Origin: Psettodes erumei
Taxonomy: Eukaryota > Chordata > Actinopteri > Pleuronectiformes > Psettodidae
Direction of reading: 5' to 3'
Length of the DNA: 64,000 nucleotides
NCBI GenBank assembly: GCA_016785225.1
Contig: JAFBJZ010000781.1
Location: 4,836,001-4,900,000 of the forward strand
How positions within the stretch are numbered: position 1 is the first letter of the stretch; the number at the start of each line of letters is the position of its first letter. A program made the translations under genes and the position numbers. A model generated the notes under the pieces. The model ran no database searches and was not told where the DNA came from. It saw only the letters and a list, made by a program, of their open reading frames with translations. Shown in pieces: positions 12,401 through 24,000 of the stretch.

Positions 12401-15400
12401 CACACACACAATTGAGACTGTCATGGAAATAAAGGGCAAGAATCAACACCATAACCAAAGCAAAAGGAGTCAAATATCAGATTCTGCATCGGCAGCATAA
12501 AGCTGGCACACCCACCTGAGTCGCTGGGCAGGACCTCCACGCTCCAGGCCTCGCTCGTGGTCTCTGAGATGGTGGAGCCGTAGGGGTCCAGCAGCACTGA
12601 ACCCGAGCCAGGAAGGCACAGCAGGCTGCCAAGCATGTTCTCCGCGGCTGCCCCTGAGAACAGAGAGGGACAGACAAAGGGTTAACCTCTTTCAGCAGCA
12701 TGAGAGCCTTTGGGGTTTTTTTTGGGGGGGGTTCATCTGGAAAAGTGTGAGACCAGCAAGGAGAAGTCACTCTCCGCTGTGGCAAAGTCATCTTAAAGGC
12801 ACCTTTAGGTTTTTTTTACCAAGCCCCTGCATTATGTGTTATTAAGGCACTGCCGCTGATTCATATTCTGCAATTAGTTCTGATAAATTATTCAGATTTT
12901 AAATTTGAGCAACAGAAAAGATGCCTTTAATAAAAGACTAAACTTTCCAAGTTTCTACTTAATTCTCTATTCCATTTGCATCTAAGGATTATTTTTGATG
13001 TCAGCTCTTTAACCATCTAATCAACACAAGCCAAGGTTTCACATTTTAGCTTGATGAATGGCTCAAATGACTAATCAACAGTTAACCTTCTTTCAGTCGA
13101 CCCATATCAATTTATCAAATAATTATTTTAGTCATTTCTTGTGTTACACCTTTATTGAAAATGTAACTGTTCCATCAGTTTTAAGGCCATCAGACCTGAC
13201 TTTAAAAACAACACTGCGAAAAGGACTGAGATACGCAGAGATACTAAACGGCGTCTCTCTGTGTGTATGGGATTTGAGAGACAGCGAGCTTTGCATACGG
13301 AGACGCGCGGAGCTGGAGGTCACAAGCATTTCACGCTGGGACCCACAGGCACGTATACCACTGTGCCAAAAGGTCAAAGGTTAATGATAATATCTCACCG
13401 CACCCTGGCCTCCGGGGCCGTGACTTTGACCTGTTGATTAAGCCCAGCATTACTCACAACCAAATTACCACTTCGCCCACCCTCCCATAAAGTCGGCAAC
13501 GAGGTGTCCCTCCACCTCTATCTGTGAAGAGGAGGCTTAACAAGGCGGAAGAATGCGGAGGAGGGGGAAAAGAGCTAGCAGGTGTGAGTGGGAGTCTGCG
13601 GTCAGGGCTCGGAACCAAAAAGCCGACCCGTGGCAGCCGCGCCTCCCGGTACGTGAGGCGTTCGCTCCGCGGCACACGCTCGCGCCATGAGCGCACACGC
13701 GTGCCAGCGCCCGGGCAACAGTGTGTACTGATGTTGGCGGGAGCAGGGCTCTCATTGGCGGTGGGAGAGCTCTTTCCCGCTGTCCGTGTTTACAGTCTTC
13801 AAGGTAGGGGCGCAGAGTACTTGTCTTTCAGGTGGATGATTAAATGAGTGGCACAACAAGAAGTGAAACAATTAGAATTTCTGCCTCATTATCATGGTAA
13901 TCTTATCAGTGGGATAATGAGGTATTAATGGATATTTAATGTGCATCTCATAACCCAATCCCTTGGAGAAAACACATAAGGAAATCGCTGTAAATTCACT
14001 TAATGATGGAAAAGTCCCCCAACGCCATATTCCGAAGAATGAAAAATGGTGGATGCAAATGAGAAGGAACCAAGGTCAATAAGACTGCAGGGACTGAGTG
14101 AATGTCAGAGAGAGAGAGAGGGAGAGAGAGAGAGAGAGAGACAGAGAGATGTGGAGGGGGAAGGCTGTGGAGAAAAAGACTGAGGCAGAGGAGACAGGGA
14201 GATGAAGGATAGAGAAATATTTTCTCAGCAGTTTCACATTAGATGAACCCGTTTTCTTTAACCTGTGTCTTACTGTCACACCTCCACCGCCTACTAAAGG
14301 TGTTAATCTTACATACGAGCATATTAGGATAATGCATGTATTTACTAGCTGCTGCTGCTGTGACAATGCAAAATTATGCAGGGATATTCTTCCAGAGGCA
14401 CATGAAAAAATTACTTGTTTTGCCTCAACAGTCTATTTTAATAAAATGCATCCACTTCTCTAATGTATTCTTATCAATTGGAAGATATTTTCATATTCTG
14501 TAAACTCAGCGACAGTAGAATGAAAACAGCTATAAAGTACAAAATTGGTCCGTTTTGGCTTCATCATCAAACTTCAGAATCATGAATATAACTATTATTT
14601 CGCATTTTGTTTTTTAAAAGCAGAAGTATAAATACTGAGATATATTACTCAAAGGCAGCCATCATTTATATACAAAAATATCATACATTTACTCAAATGC
14701 AAAATACAAAACATTGCATTAAACCCCAAAATAAATAAAATAAGTAGAAACAGTGGGCTAAATAATTACTTTCAGCTCATTTCAGTGACTTATCATGTCC
14801 ACTATTTAAATGCAGAAATGCTATTTAATAGATTTTTCTTAATCAAAGAAAAATAGCTTGAGAAAATGTGCAAGGGTCATGCATGTGTATTAGAACCAGC
14901 GCTGAATTGAAGACCTGCTTTTTTGATGCCATTTCACCCACATACCACAAGGTGAAGACATTTCCCAAAATCCACTTAACCAGCAGTTAAGAGAAGCGCC
15001 CCATGTGCAGCAAGTTCATCTCTTCAACTGTGCAATGATCGTATGGACTTTGTTTACTGATGCAGGAAGTGAATATCTGCAAATACAGGCAACGCGGCCG
15101 CGCCCCCACCTGCTATTTCCTGCAGCCGATCTTCATCCATGTTTGGGTCGAAGTCACTGCCGAGCACGTCGGTGCTCCAGGTTTCGCTGACCGTCTCAGA
15201 GATGTCGCGATCGTCCGTCAGACCCATCATGTCTCTGATCTCAAACTTGCGGAGTTTGTCGTCCAGGTTGTCCTGAGTGGTGGCTGAGGGAGACAAGTGT
15301 GTTGGACGAGCCTCGCTTGTGGGTGTGTTTCATTGCCAAACATACTTCCTATTTGCAACTCCACCCTTGCAAACGTGCGCACACATACCTTGTTCATGCT

Positions 15401-16377
15401 CCAGAAGCTGCAGAGCCTCCACCCCGTTGCTCCCTGATGGTCCGGCTCCAAGCTCAGAAACAGACTCTCCCTCAAGGTCCAGAGACGACACGGAGTTAGA
15501 ACGATTGGATGGACCTAAGGAAAGAATTAGTGCATAGGAACACAGACAAGGGAACAAAATCAGTGCGCAGTTCAATCAGCCTTAAAATGTTATGTTTGAG
15601 TGTAATATTAAAATGCATGATGCATAATGCACTATTTATTTGTCTTTGTGTACGACAAGACAAAAAAGCAGCAGACTGCTTTGTGATCACGATGGACTTT
15701 CTGTTCACATGTTGCAGTATTACTTGGGAAATATAAAAGAAAAAAGGTGGCGGCCATGTTTTAGCCCTGTGTGTCATCAGACTGCAGACTGACCCTCTGA
15801 GATGCCTTCCAAGTTGTCACTGCAGAGGGAAAAGCGCAGGGTTTTGTCTGGTTTACCATGCAGCTTGGTATCATCAGCATGGCCATCCCCCTGGGCCCCA
15901 TCTGCCATCTGGAGGTTCAAAACCTGGAGGGGGGCAGAGAGAGGAAGTGCATGCATAAAAATATAGCGCACACATATACACAGGACAAATCACTTTTGTT
16001 TGGTTGCTTTGCCATGAGTCATCGCTGCTCGAGGAAAACAACTTTTGAAGTGGAAATTTGGATAAGGGAGTTAGTTTTGCATGAGATACAATGTTTGCCT
16101 ACCATTGCAGACACACAGTGTTGCAATATGTTGCATAAGGAGGCAGTGGAAGCCACATGTATACTATATAGCCACAGCAGAAGCCCAGGGTAGGCTGTAA
16201 TTATATATTATATATAGTCAACAAGTTAACAGAACATTAGTCGAAGGGCAGCGCTCCCTTCCTCTCTCTCTAAACTCATTACAAGTTTCTAATGAAATGA
16301 AACACTATATTATTGAGGGCCATTATCAGAGGCAAAGTCAGAGTAGAGAGATGAGAGCAGCGCCGCTGGTGGTATGG

Positions 16378-16446
<69 letters not shown>

Positions 16447-19326
16447 TTCAGCGAGGTCGCCGTCACAAACAGGTGAGGTAAGCGGCGTGGCCCGTGGCTT
16501 TCTGCCCTTCAGCCGCAGCAAAAAAAAAAATGGCTTGGAATTTATTATATCATCTTCTCTCCTGCACATTCGAGTCACATTACCTCATTCTCTGACATCA
16601 TCCCGGGGACAGTCTGGGGACCAGTTCCCAGTGAAATCACCAGCACCTCTTCCGGCAGCAGCTCCTGCAGGGACTCCTGGGAGCTGGCCTCTGCCTCCCC
16701 CTCCTGGGCTATGTTGGTACGGCTGCGGCTGCGGGCAGCTGCTGGTTGGTGGGTTGGAGGGAATGAGTTGGGAACCAGTGTTATTTTACCCGATTTTACA
16801 TTCAGAGGACACCAAAGAACAACACATGCTGCTATGGTGTGAAACAAAGTACGCTGACTGATTTGTGAAAATGACCAGCTTTAGACAAAGCATAAACTAG
16901 ACAACCGAGATTGTCATTTGGTGCGTCACACCATTGTGTTGCCACTAACTGTAATTCATAAGAAGAAGTATAGAATGACTATACTCGCTTTTGAACTTTT
17001 AGTAGCTAACAATGTCTTTATCACTTTCACGAATAAAATATTAAAATGACCTTTTGGTAAATTGCTCGCTCTTGTAGCTACACATTGGTGTGACGAGTTT
17101 ACCGCTCGTTTCTAGCCGTTTGACAGCAGTTGGTTAATAATGAGGGCTGATCGTGAACATTAAGGTTTTCAAATCTGAAAATGGTATTTGCACTGCACAG
17201 GGTTCTCTGGTTAGGCTGAAAACAGACACACTAAAGACCTACGTGGAGACATGGTACTCTGAGCGTGTTTACACACTAAGTGACCCGGACCTGATGAAAC
17301 CGGAGCACTCAAGCAGCACGCGACTTTCATTCCACTCTTAAGACACTTCTGACAGGTTTTAACTCTCTGTTTTTGTGGCCACCCTGCATGACATTTACGG
17401 TTTAGCTCCAGCCACTGAATACATTTCAAAAAGCTAACGAGAACAATGAAGCGCCAATGAAGACGCAATGGAGGAATGAAGGTCCTGGATTTAAATGGGT
17501 GGCTACGGGCTCTTTCGGGGTACGTGGTTGTTGGTGAGCAACACGGCGCTAAGGGAAAAGGATTCTGGTCACACCCTTCACAAACTGAGCTCTAAACGTC
17601 CTCCAGTCCATCCATTAGCATGCAGGGCTACAATGATCAAAAGCCCTCATACTGTCAGCGCTGTAAGAGAAGAGTGGAAGCCAAATGGGCTGCTGCTAAG
17701 AACACAACTACACCATCACTGCATTAATTATTTACACTAGTGTCTCCTTTATTACTCAGCTCAGGCACAGAGCTCACTCTACCTGGTAATGAACAGCCAT
17801 ATTCTGCTGAATGAGGAAGCAAAATGGGGGAAACTTAGAAAACATAATGAGTGAAAGACAACAAACATCGGAGCTCTAATAATGAGCAGAAGCACTGTGG
17901 CGAGGCAGAGCAAGCGCGTCGAGCGCACACGGATGAGTACAGCGGTGGGTAGCGGCTGGCGGTGGCGGTGGAGGGGTGGTTACTGCGCAGCTAGCAGCGT
18001 GGACCGGGTGAGTGGCAACCGGGTGACACAGCGGATACAGGAGGGTCAGGCTCCCTCGGGCCCTAACGCGGCTGAAAGGCTACCCACCGAACGGGGTTAC
18101 TAATGGAATGTGAGCAGACAGAGTGGTGGTTGTGGGGTCCCAGGATGTAATGGCGGCTAAGTGTTGTCCTGGTCGTTCATTGGCAGCACAGGAGGAAAGC
18201 AGAAGAACAGGGTCGGGAGTTGGGCAAAGAACACAGAGCACATCTCAGAATTCAAACCAATTCCGCGCGTCACGTCGAAGACTGTGCAAAGAAGTGTCAT
18301 ATTTCAGAGAAGCAAGCGCAAGTGGTTCATTCCTAATTAACGGGATGCTGCTATGGCATCATTTGTCTTGAAAATGCTAATGAAGGTGCTCCATGCATCT
18401 TTTCCATCCATTCCAATTAAAAGGAGTCCATTTATATTTGGTAATTTAATTGGTTGTCATTTCTGTAATTGAGCCTCAATCCAGGCCATGCTAATTATCT
18501 TCATAACAAGCTGAGAAGAAGCTCATTAGCTCCCTATAACACACAAGGCCTTTCGCTAGCCATCACCACTCAGCGCTACTTGTTTATTTTGCTTCTCATT
18601 AAACAAAACACTACACTTCTATCTTCTACTGTGCAGTTCACATTGTGATGTTCGCATAAAGTGAAATCACCTCCAGATCCTTCAAGAGGTTGATCTATTC
18701 TAAAACCGGAGAGAAGGAAGGCGGAGGCTCAGAGGCCGCGGAGGAAGGTACCTATGGGGAGCCTGTTCTTCTTGTTGGCAGGAGTGGTGGCCGGGGAGAG
18801 CTGGGGGGTGTTGGAGGGGGTGAGCTCCAGACTGTTGCTCTTCACGGTCTGAGACTGGGGCACGCTGGCCAGTAGGTTCTCCAGAGCCACGTGCTCCTCC
18901 TCCCGGAGGTGGTCCCCCGCGGTCACGCTCCGTACGAAGTCCACCTATGTGGGAAGTGGACGATGTTATTCTCAAAACCGCAAAAAGGAAATCAATGGTG
19001 ATAAATGAGGTCCCCGGTCTGTAGGGAGTACCTATGATGCAGCTTAGTATTTTTTGTTTGTTTTGTTCTTGTGTTACAATTTTTTTTTTACATTCAGAGA
19101 TCGATATTAAAAGAACTTACCAGTGCGAGCAGCTGATTATGCGTAATGTAGACCGCAGTCCTGCTGAGGCCTTCTAGAAGGTTCATGGAGGACATGGGTG
19201 GGGTCTCGACTGCTCTACCTCCAATCACAACATCCAGAAATGCAGCAACACAACTCTGGAGACAGAGACCCAGAGAGGAAGCTCAGTGCAAGCGGAAATA
19301 ACAATAAAATTACAAAATATAAATTA

Positions 19327-19361
<35 letters not shown>

Positions 19362-21029
19362 TATCAAATTTAGACAAACTGCTTTTCCGCCTCGGGTCTG
19401 CATCATCGTCAGTCATGGCCAACTGCTGCAAAAGCTGCCCCACCTGTGTGAACAAAAAGTGACAGAGCGTCAGGTGGCGGCAGGATGACTCCCACGTGCA
19501 AAAGTGCGATGGAGAGAAAACGTACCTGCATCAGGTTGAAGCGGGCAACTTCGTTGATGGGGGCATCAGAGATGATGCCATACTGCTCTGGGTTGACTAT
19601 GGCGGGGCAGATGAAGCAGGTCAGCAGCAGGTCTGTGCACATGGTGCGCACCTCACCTACCTCAAGACCCTCCACACACGACAGGGTCTTGTACATCTGG
19701 GACACGATCCAGCGCAGGCTGTGGGGAAAGCAGTAGGTGTTCTGCTTCAAGTAACCGATAAATTTGTTGACCAGAGCTACCAGCTTGGCTTCGTTGGCCT
19801 CCACAGCAGCCTGCACCCTTTGCTTGTAGCCCTCGGAGCCCTTCTCTCCAAAGCGGTCCTGCTGTGCCGGAGTGAGGCGCTCCGTGACCTTGGCTGGGTC
19901 CGTCTCCAGGTGGTCTTCATCTTCCACCAGTAGCTGCATAATGGGTTCGTGGAGGGTGGCGGTGAGGAAGAGCTTGGCTGAGTACAGGCCCTCAGAGAAG
20001 AGCTTGAAGAGGATGCTGAAGGCACAGGTTCCCCGTCGCAGCAGACGGCGGGGGTTGTCACTCTCCTTCAGCTCAAACTCTATCAGGTACCGCAACACCT
20101 GGGAGTTGGCAAGAGAGAAACATGGCAAATTAAAAACATTTCATCTCGGTGAGAAGCCATCCGACTGTTGGTTTTCATGTGGGACACGAGAGACAGGCAG
20201 AGCCCCTGACCTGTAGCAAAAAGCTCTCATCCTCCTGCATAATACAGTTGCCATAGAGCGAGGTGAAGACCGTATGGATGACCCCCGGGGTGTGCTCCTG
20301 GTTCAGCCGCTCTCCTGCCACCAAGCAGGAGGCAACCAGTCTGGGGTTCTCCCTCAAACGGGCCAGAAACTCGCCGTAGATTGTCTCCTGGAAGCCCAGG
20401 GTCTTGTAGCCATCAACAAACTGTGTGTCTTCCAGCATTTTGGCATGTTGGCAGCATTCAGCTGGAGAGGCCTCCGCACTGCGGACGAGAGTTGTTTCAT
20501 TTCTAACGTGTATCACAAAAAAGCTCTCGTAGTTTCACAATGGCTCTAAAAGAGTATGTAGAACATGGCTTAGGTGTGAATGCATCTCAAAGATGATCAG
20601 GAGAATAATGTATAATAAACGTGCAAAAAATTCCACAATTTCTGTTTTCACTTTGTCATTATGGAGCAGTAAGTGATGACTGATCGGGGGAAATTATTTT
20701 TATTTTAGCAGAAGGCTGCAACAAAACAGAACGTCAAAAAAAAAACTGAAGAGGTCTGAATACTTTCCGAACGCGCCAGAGGTGGAGTCAGGAGGAATAA
20801 AAAGCGCTTTCTGTTGGCATGAAAGCCAAGCAAGCCAGTCTGACCTGGTGAGAATGAGACGATCGAGGTTGATCCTCTGCTGCTTGGCAATCCACGCGGC
20901 CCTGTACAGCCTCTCCGCCGTCTTCAGCACGTCACTGTTGAGCCTCTGGATCAGCTGCTTCTCCGACGCCACGTACAGCCGCTCCTGCTTCAGGTGGTGG
21001 GCCAGAGTGTGGATGTCTGGCTTCACCAT
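2496..21029 (-). CDS. gapvd1: GTPase-activating protein and VPS9 domain-containing protein 1 (GAPVD1/GAPex-5), 26 coding exons
   Basis: Endocytic regulator with a RasGAP-like N-terminus and a VPS9 exchange-factor domain for Rab5-family GTPases at the C-terminus; in mammals it acts in receptor endocytosis and GLUT4 trafficking. Coding exons, 5' to 3': 20845-21029, 20211-20478, 19526-20098, 19360-19443, 19121-19255, 18752-18944, 16584-16738, 15794-15923, 15389-15514, 15110-15283, 12516-12653, 11068-11202, 10245-10364, 9837-9914, 8149-8495, 7915-8002, 6351-6422, 6120-6248, 5885-6011, 5651-5763, 4933-5092, 4603-4790, 4046-4259, 3250-3322, 2953-3150, 2496-2636. All junctions are GT-AG and phases join; the total is 4344 nt, 1447 residues plus stop, close to the roughly 1,460-1,480 residues of mammalian GAPVD1. 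The start is the Met of MVKPDIHTLAHHLKQERLYV, which matches the family N-terminus. Alternative exons present in other vertebrates could have been missed. Confidence 0.95.
5377..5393. repeat. Short (CA)n tract in gapvd1 intron 20
   Basis: About eight CA units between coding exons 20 and 21 of gapvd1. No function is evident. Confidence 0.85.
6423..7914 (-). other. gapvd1: gapvd1 intron 16 with a CpG-rich patch
   Basis: A 1.5 kb intron separating the linker half from the VPS9 half. No coding exon is visible in it. The stretch 6990-7280 is markedly CpG-rich (around 7170-7250 nearly every few bases is CG), unlike the AT-rich remainder, and could be an internal regulatory element or promoter. Confidence 0.5.
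7915..16738 (-). CDS. gapvd1: gapvd1 coding exons 7-16: central phospho-rich linker
   Basis: Exons 7 to 16 encode about residues 480-976, a Ser/Asp/Glu-rich, probably disordered linker. Blocks highly conserved in vertebrates are readable: EEVLVISLGTGPQ, GKPDKTLRFSLCSDNLEGIS, SNRSNSVSSLDLEGESVSEL, DNLDDKLRKFEIRDMMGL, ENMLGSLLCLPGSGSVLLDP, SSRPSTPGLSVVSGISATSE, RPKVHYARP and RSRSSDIV. Exon 14 (9837-9914) is 78 nt; its upstream acceptor after 9914 is needed to keep frame and gives AHHLTSPPSQADSLLAMFDP. A nearer AG at 9883-9884 would break the frame. Exon 16 encodes the basic DRNRPWWKKRFVSAIPK stretch. Confidence 0.92.
8930..9330. repeat. Teleost dispersed repeat copy in gapvd1 intron 14
   Basis: The segment with GTCACAGTGACCTTTGACC, CGTTTGTGCCAAATTAAG and GAGAACGGGACGGGCAGAC resembles a high-copy interspersed element that I recognise from many teleost introns and 3' UTRs. 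It ends in a perfect inverted repeat, ATGCCTCCG at 9282-9290 and CGGAGGCAT at 9310-9318, flanking a GC-rich loop with its own palindrome GGCTCGAGCC. It shows no protein-coding potential. Boundaries and family name are uncertain. Confidence 0.6.
12391..12410. repeat. (CA)n microsatellite in gapvd1 intron 11
   Basis: Ten CA units after an A10 run, about 110 bp upstream of coding exon 11 in plus coordinates and therefore inside the following intron. Confidence 0.9.
12654..15109 (-). other. gapvd1: gapvd1 intron 10, long, no exon seen
   Basis: A 2.5 kb intron between coding exons 10 and 11. It contains a CpG-rich patch at about 13540-13800, an (AG)n tract at 14107-14149 and otherwise AT-rich sequence. 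No open frame with matching acceptor and donor was found. Confidence 0.6.
14107..14149. repeat. (AG)n microsatellite in gapvd1 intron 10
   Basis: Purine-rich AG repeat of about 20 units with two interruptions. Confidence 0.92.
16379..16443. repeat. Long (CA)n microsatellite in gapvd1 intron 7
   Basis: About 32 uninterrupted CA units, the longest simple repeat in the window, lying about 140 bp from coding exon 7. A likely highly polymorphic marker. Confidence 0.97.
16739..18751 (-). other. gapvd1: gapvd1 intron 6, no exon seen
   Basis: Two-kilobase intron between coding exons 6 and 7. Phase continuity (PI, then AARSRSRTN) shows that no exon is required here. The GC-rich segment near 17930-18060 has no supported feature. 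Confidence 0.6.
18752..21029 (-). CDS. gapvd1: gapvd1 coding exons 1-6: N-terminus and RasGAP domain
   Basis: These six exons encode residues 1 to about 479. Exon 1 gives the conserved start and a basic helical segment. Exon 3 (191 codons) carries most of the RasGAP-like domain (about residues 150-385), including LRRGTCAFSILFKLFSEG, which by position may hold the catalytic arginine region, and the GAP-family FICPAIVNPEQYG segment. Exon 6 ends in the conserved NTPQLSPATTPANKKNRLP stretch. Introns here are short (about 82-265 bp between exons 3 and 6, more around exons 1 and 2). The donor of exon 4 is unusual: it is the first unit of a GT repeat. Confidence 0.93.
19331..19359. repeat. (CA)n microsatellite that forms the gapvd1 exon 4 splice donor
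   Basis: On the minus strand, exon 4 ends GATAAG and is followed directly by (GT)n, so the first GT of the microsatellite is the 5' splice site. The whole intron 4 is only 104 bp, and the repeat occupies more than a quarter of it. Confidence 0.85.
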
Positions 21030-24000
21030 CTTCACCAGCTCACACGGCGAGCACAGAGGAAACTGACTGGAGTGCAAATGGGACAGGATGGAATGGAAAC
21101 AGGTGAGTCAGTTGTGTTAAAGGGGAACTCCAACAATTTTCACACATAAAAGTCAAATGACTTGTCATGGAGGGTACCACCGATCAAAGGAAAGGTTTTT
21201 CTTCTCTTTGACTTTTAGTATAGAGTTGCTCAATTTGCCTGACCTCATCCTAACTACAGTTTTTTTTGCGATTTGAGTCACTGCATTTTAAAGAAAAAGT
21301 TACTCAGAGGAAAAGAAGGAAGTGGTTCCCCTTTTCTTGCAAAGGTCTGGCTGAAACACTGGCTCACACAACGCTCACATCACGCAAGGGAAGGGATCGC
21401 CCACGTTCAGCATGTTGCGCACACAACAGCAGCAGAAGCGCGCTTTCTCCAAAGGCTTCAGGGAGACGCTGCGCGGCAGAACATGCAAATCGCTCGTCCA
21501 GACGGGCGATGCAAGACGAGCGCGTGAAATCCGAACGATTTCCCTGCGAATCCTTCACACAAAAGCCTCTTTGTAGCTGCCGGCGAACACAGCGGACCGG
21601 GATTGGACACTGCAGTTAGGGCTCTGGGAGGAGAACGAGATGAGGCCGGAGAAAGCGGCCTGGGAGCGCGAATGGCCGCGAGGCGGTGCCATTGTTTGCG
21701 AGCTAACAGACAACCACAGCGTCAGAGTTGATGTGCCTGACAAATCAAATTGGTTATGCAGATTTACACACAGGATGACGGGCTCCACACTGAATTCCCT
21801 TGACAAACCAAGAATAAACAGTGATTACTGACCTCCAATTACTGTGTCGTCGTTATTGTGGAAGGAACGGCTCGGGTTTTAGGCAAGTATCAGTCTAATA
21901 CAAAGACTCAGCCACTGTTTTATCTTGTGGTTTGGGGAGAAAAACGCATATCTAAACTGTTGAAATTCTTCTTGAGTCAGAGCTGCTCCTTATCACATGA
22001 GATCCGGGACTGCCCGCCTGCTGCAACCCATCAATGACTTAAAAAAAATGGACAACAACATCATTTTTTACTTTGCTTCTTATGGCATTCCTGACCCGTA
22101 TTGTTTGTCATGTATTTGTCAGAACTGATTAGCAATTAGCCACTTTAGCTCTACATGCTAATAGAAGGCTAACCCTCAGCACAGGGAAGCTTTCACTGAA
22201 AGAAAGGCGCTGTTGATCGGCAGTTTGGACGCGGCAAATGAGAACCGTGACGTTCCCGTGGTTTCCTTCGTTTCCATTTTGAATGAGCTGACAGGTAACT
22301 GGCGACTCGACTCATGGTGCACTTCCGCGCACACACTTGAATAAGCGCATTCCTCACATACTTGGACAGGAAGTGAAAAAGCAACTCGGCTGCTAAGCGG
22401 GCCGGCGGAGAGGTTTACGGCCGTCTGCTGCGGCCCCTCCCGTCAGCCACAACACGCACCACAACCCAGATCTACCTGGCAAGTCAGAGGTGGCGAGCAC
22501 AGAGGAACTCGGGAGCAGAAGCGAAACCAAACATAAAGACGGCGTGAAGCAGGGCGTGCTCTGCAAATTGCCGACTCGTGGGAGAGTGATCCGAAATGTG
22601 GCGGGGCAGCGACTGGACAGTATTTACATGAGTGACAGGACGACCGATCGTTCAGCCACAGCATCCCAGTCCCAATCCGCTTATCTTGAGGAAAGTTTTT
22701 AAAAGCTTGAAAATTATGTTCAAACGTGAAAACACACAACAGCACTACTTGATAAAAGAAACGCAGGTAAACATCACAGCACCACTTCCCCCACCACATA
22801 ATCTCTCTCACACAACAGCACCAAAATCTTTTTATAGAAACTCAAAAGATTTCACTTTCTACAAAAGGTGTTCATGGTTCCGAGCCAACATCCTCTTCAC
22901 GCTTCCCTTTTGATGATTTCTTACACTGAGCTCCACGCATACGTGAGGCTTGACGCGTTTTACAGTGACGGCCGCGACTGAAATCAGTCATCAAACTGTC
23001 AAGATGAAAGTTGCTCATTTGGGAGTGGGCGGGTGCACCTCTCCAGTCGGGGGACAGAAGCAGCTACATCCTGGCCACGAGCTCAGTTCTCCAGCCTTAA
23101 GGCCACCACTGTCCCTAAAGAATGTTGGACCGCAATGTCCACGGCCCGTGACATAGGACGGTGTGGCGTGAAGACGCAAAACACAATATACGGACAAGCT
23201 GTGTCCCAACTCAGCGGTTGGATCTTCCTCAACCCACGTTTCGAGCAGAGCTGTCCTATGTCACAGGCTCCTCCGCTCTGTTCCACCAAAACAGTGTTTA
23301 AGATGGAATTCCTAACTACTGTTATTGTTATCAGTCTGATTATGTAGTTACTCACTAGGTGTCATGTGAAAATTTTAGAGATAAACAGTATTTACCATTA
23401 ACATGAAACAATCCGGCTGTTCATCATGCGCTGACGTTGAATGTAACCACAAGAACCATGGAACTTAACCCGGTCCCCCACAGGTACTGACACTTAATCC
23501 CCCGTCTTGAGGGCAAATTCCTGGTGTTAAATTTGAGAGTTTTTTTTTTTTAAACTCTCTGTCTGTTAGAGTGGACCATCTCATTTGCAGAGATGTTGAA
23601 CCCAGCCTCCGGGCCCTCTGAAGAACCAACGAAGGTGGGTCGAACCACGTCTCATGGCCCGAGTCGCGGCCAAACTGTCGAGTGCGTGACCGTTCTAAAA
23701 ACTGAATGAGTCGCCTTTGAGGAAAGTGTAGCAACGGCAGATTAAGAGCGTCTAACACCGTGCCACAAACCTTGTACCCATAACAAAGTCCTAGAGTTGC
23801 ACAGCGGTCGTCATTACAAAGTGCAGCACACGCAAGATACACGTACACACACAACCGGCTCTTCAGTTCAACACTCTTGACCTCAACAATTTCTACTCAT
23901 CTACTACAGTGACTGCAGTTTCTTAGAAACGATTAGTGAGTAAAAAAAAAAAAAAAATAGAAAAATAGTAAGGGAAAGAATGAAGGAGTGACCCTGACAC

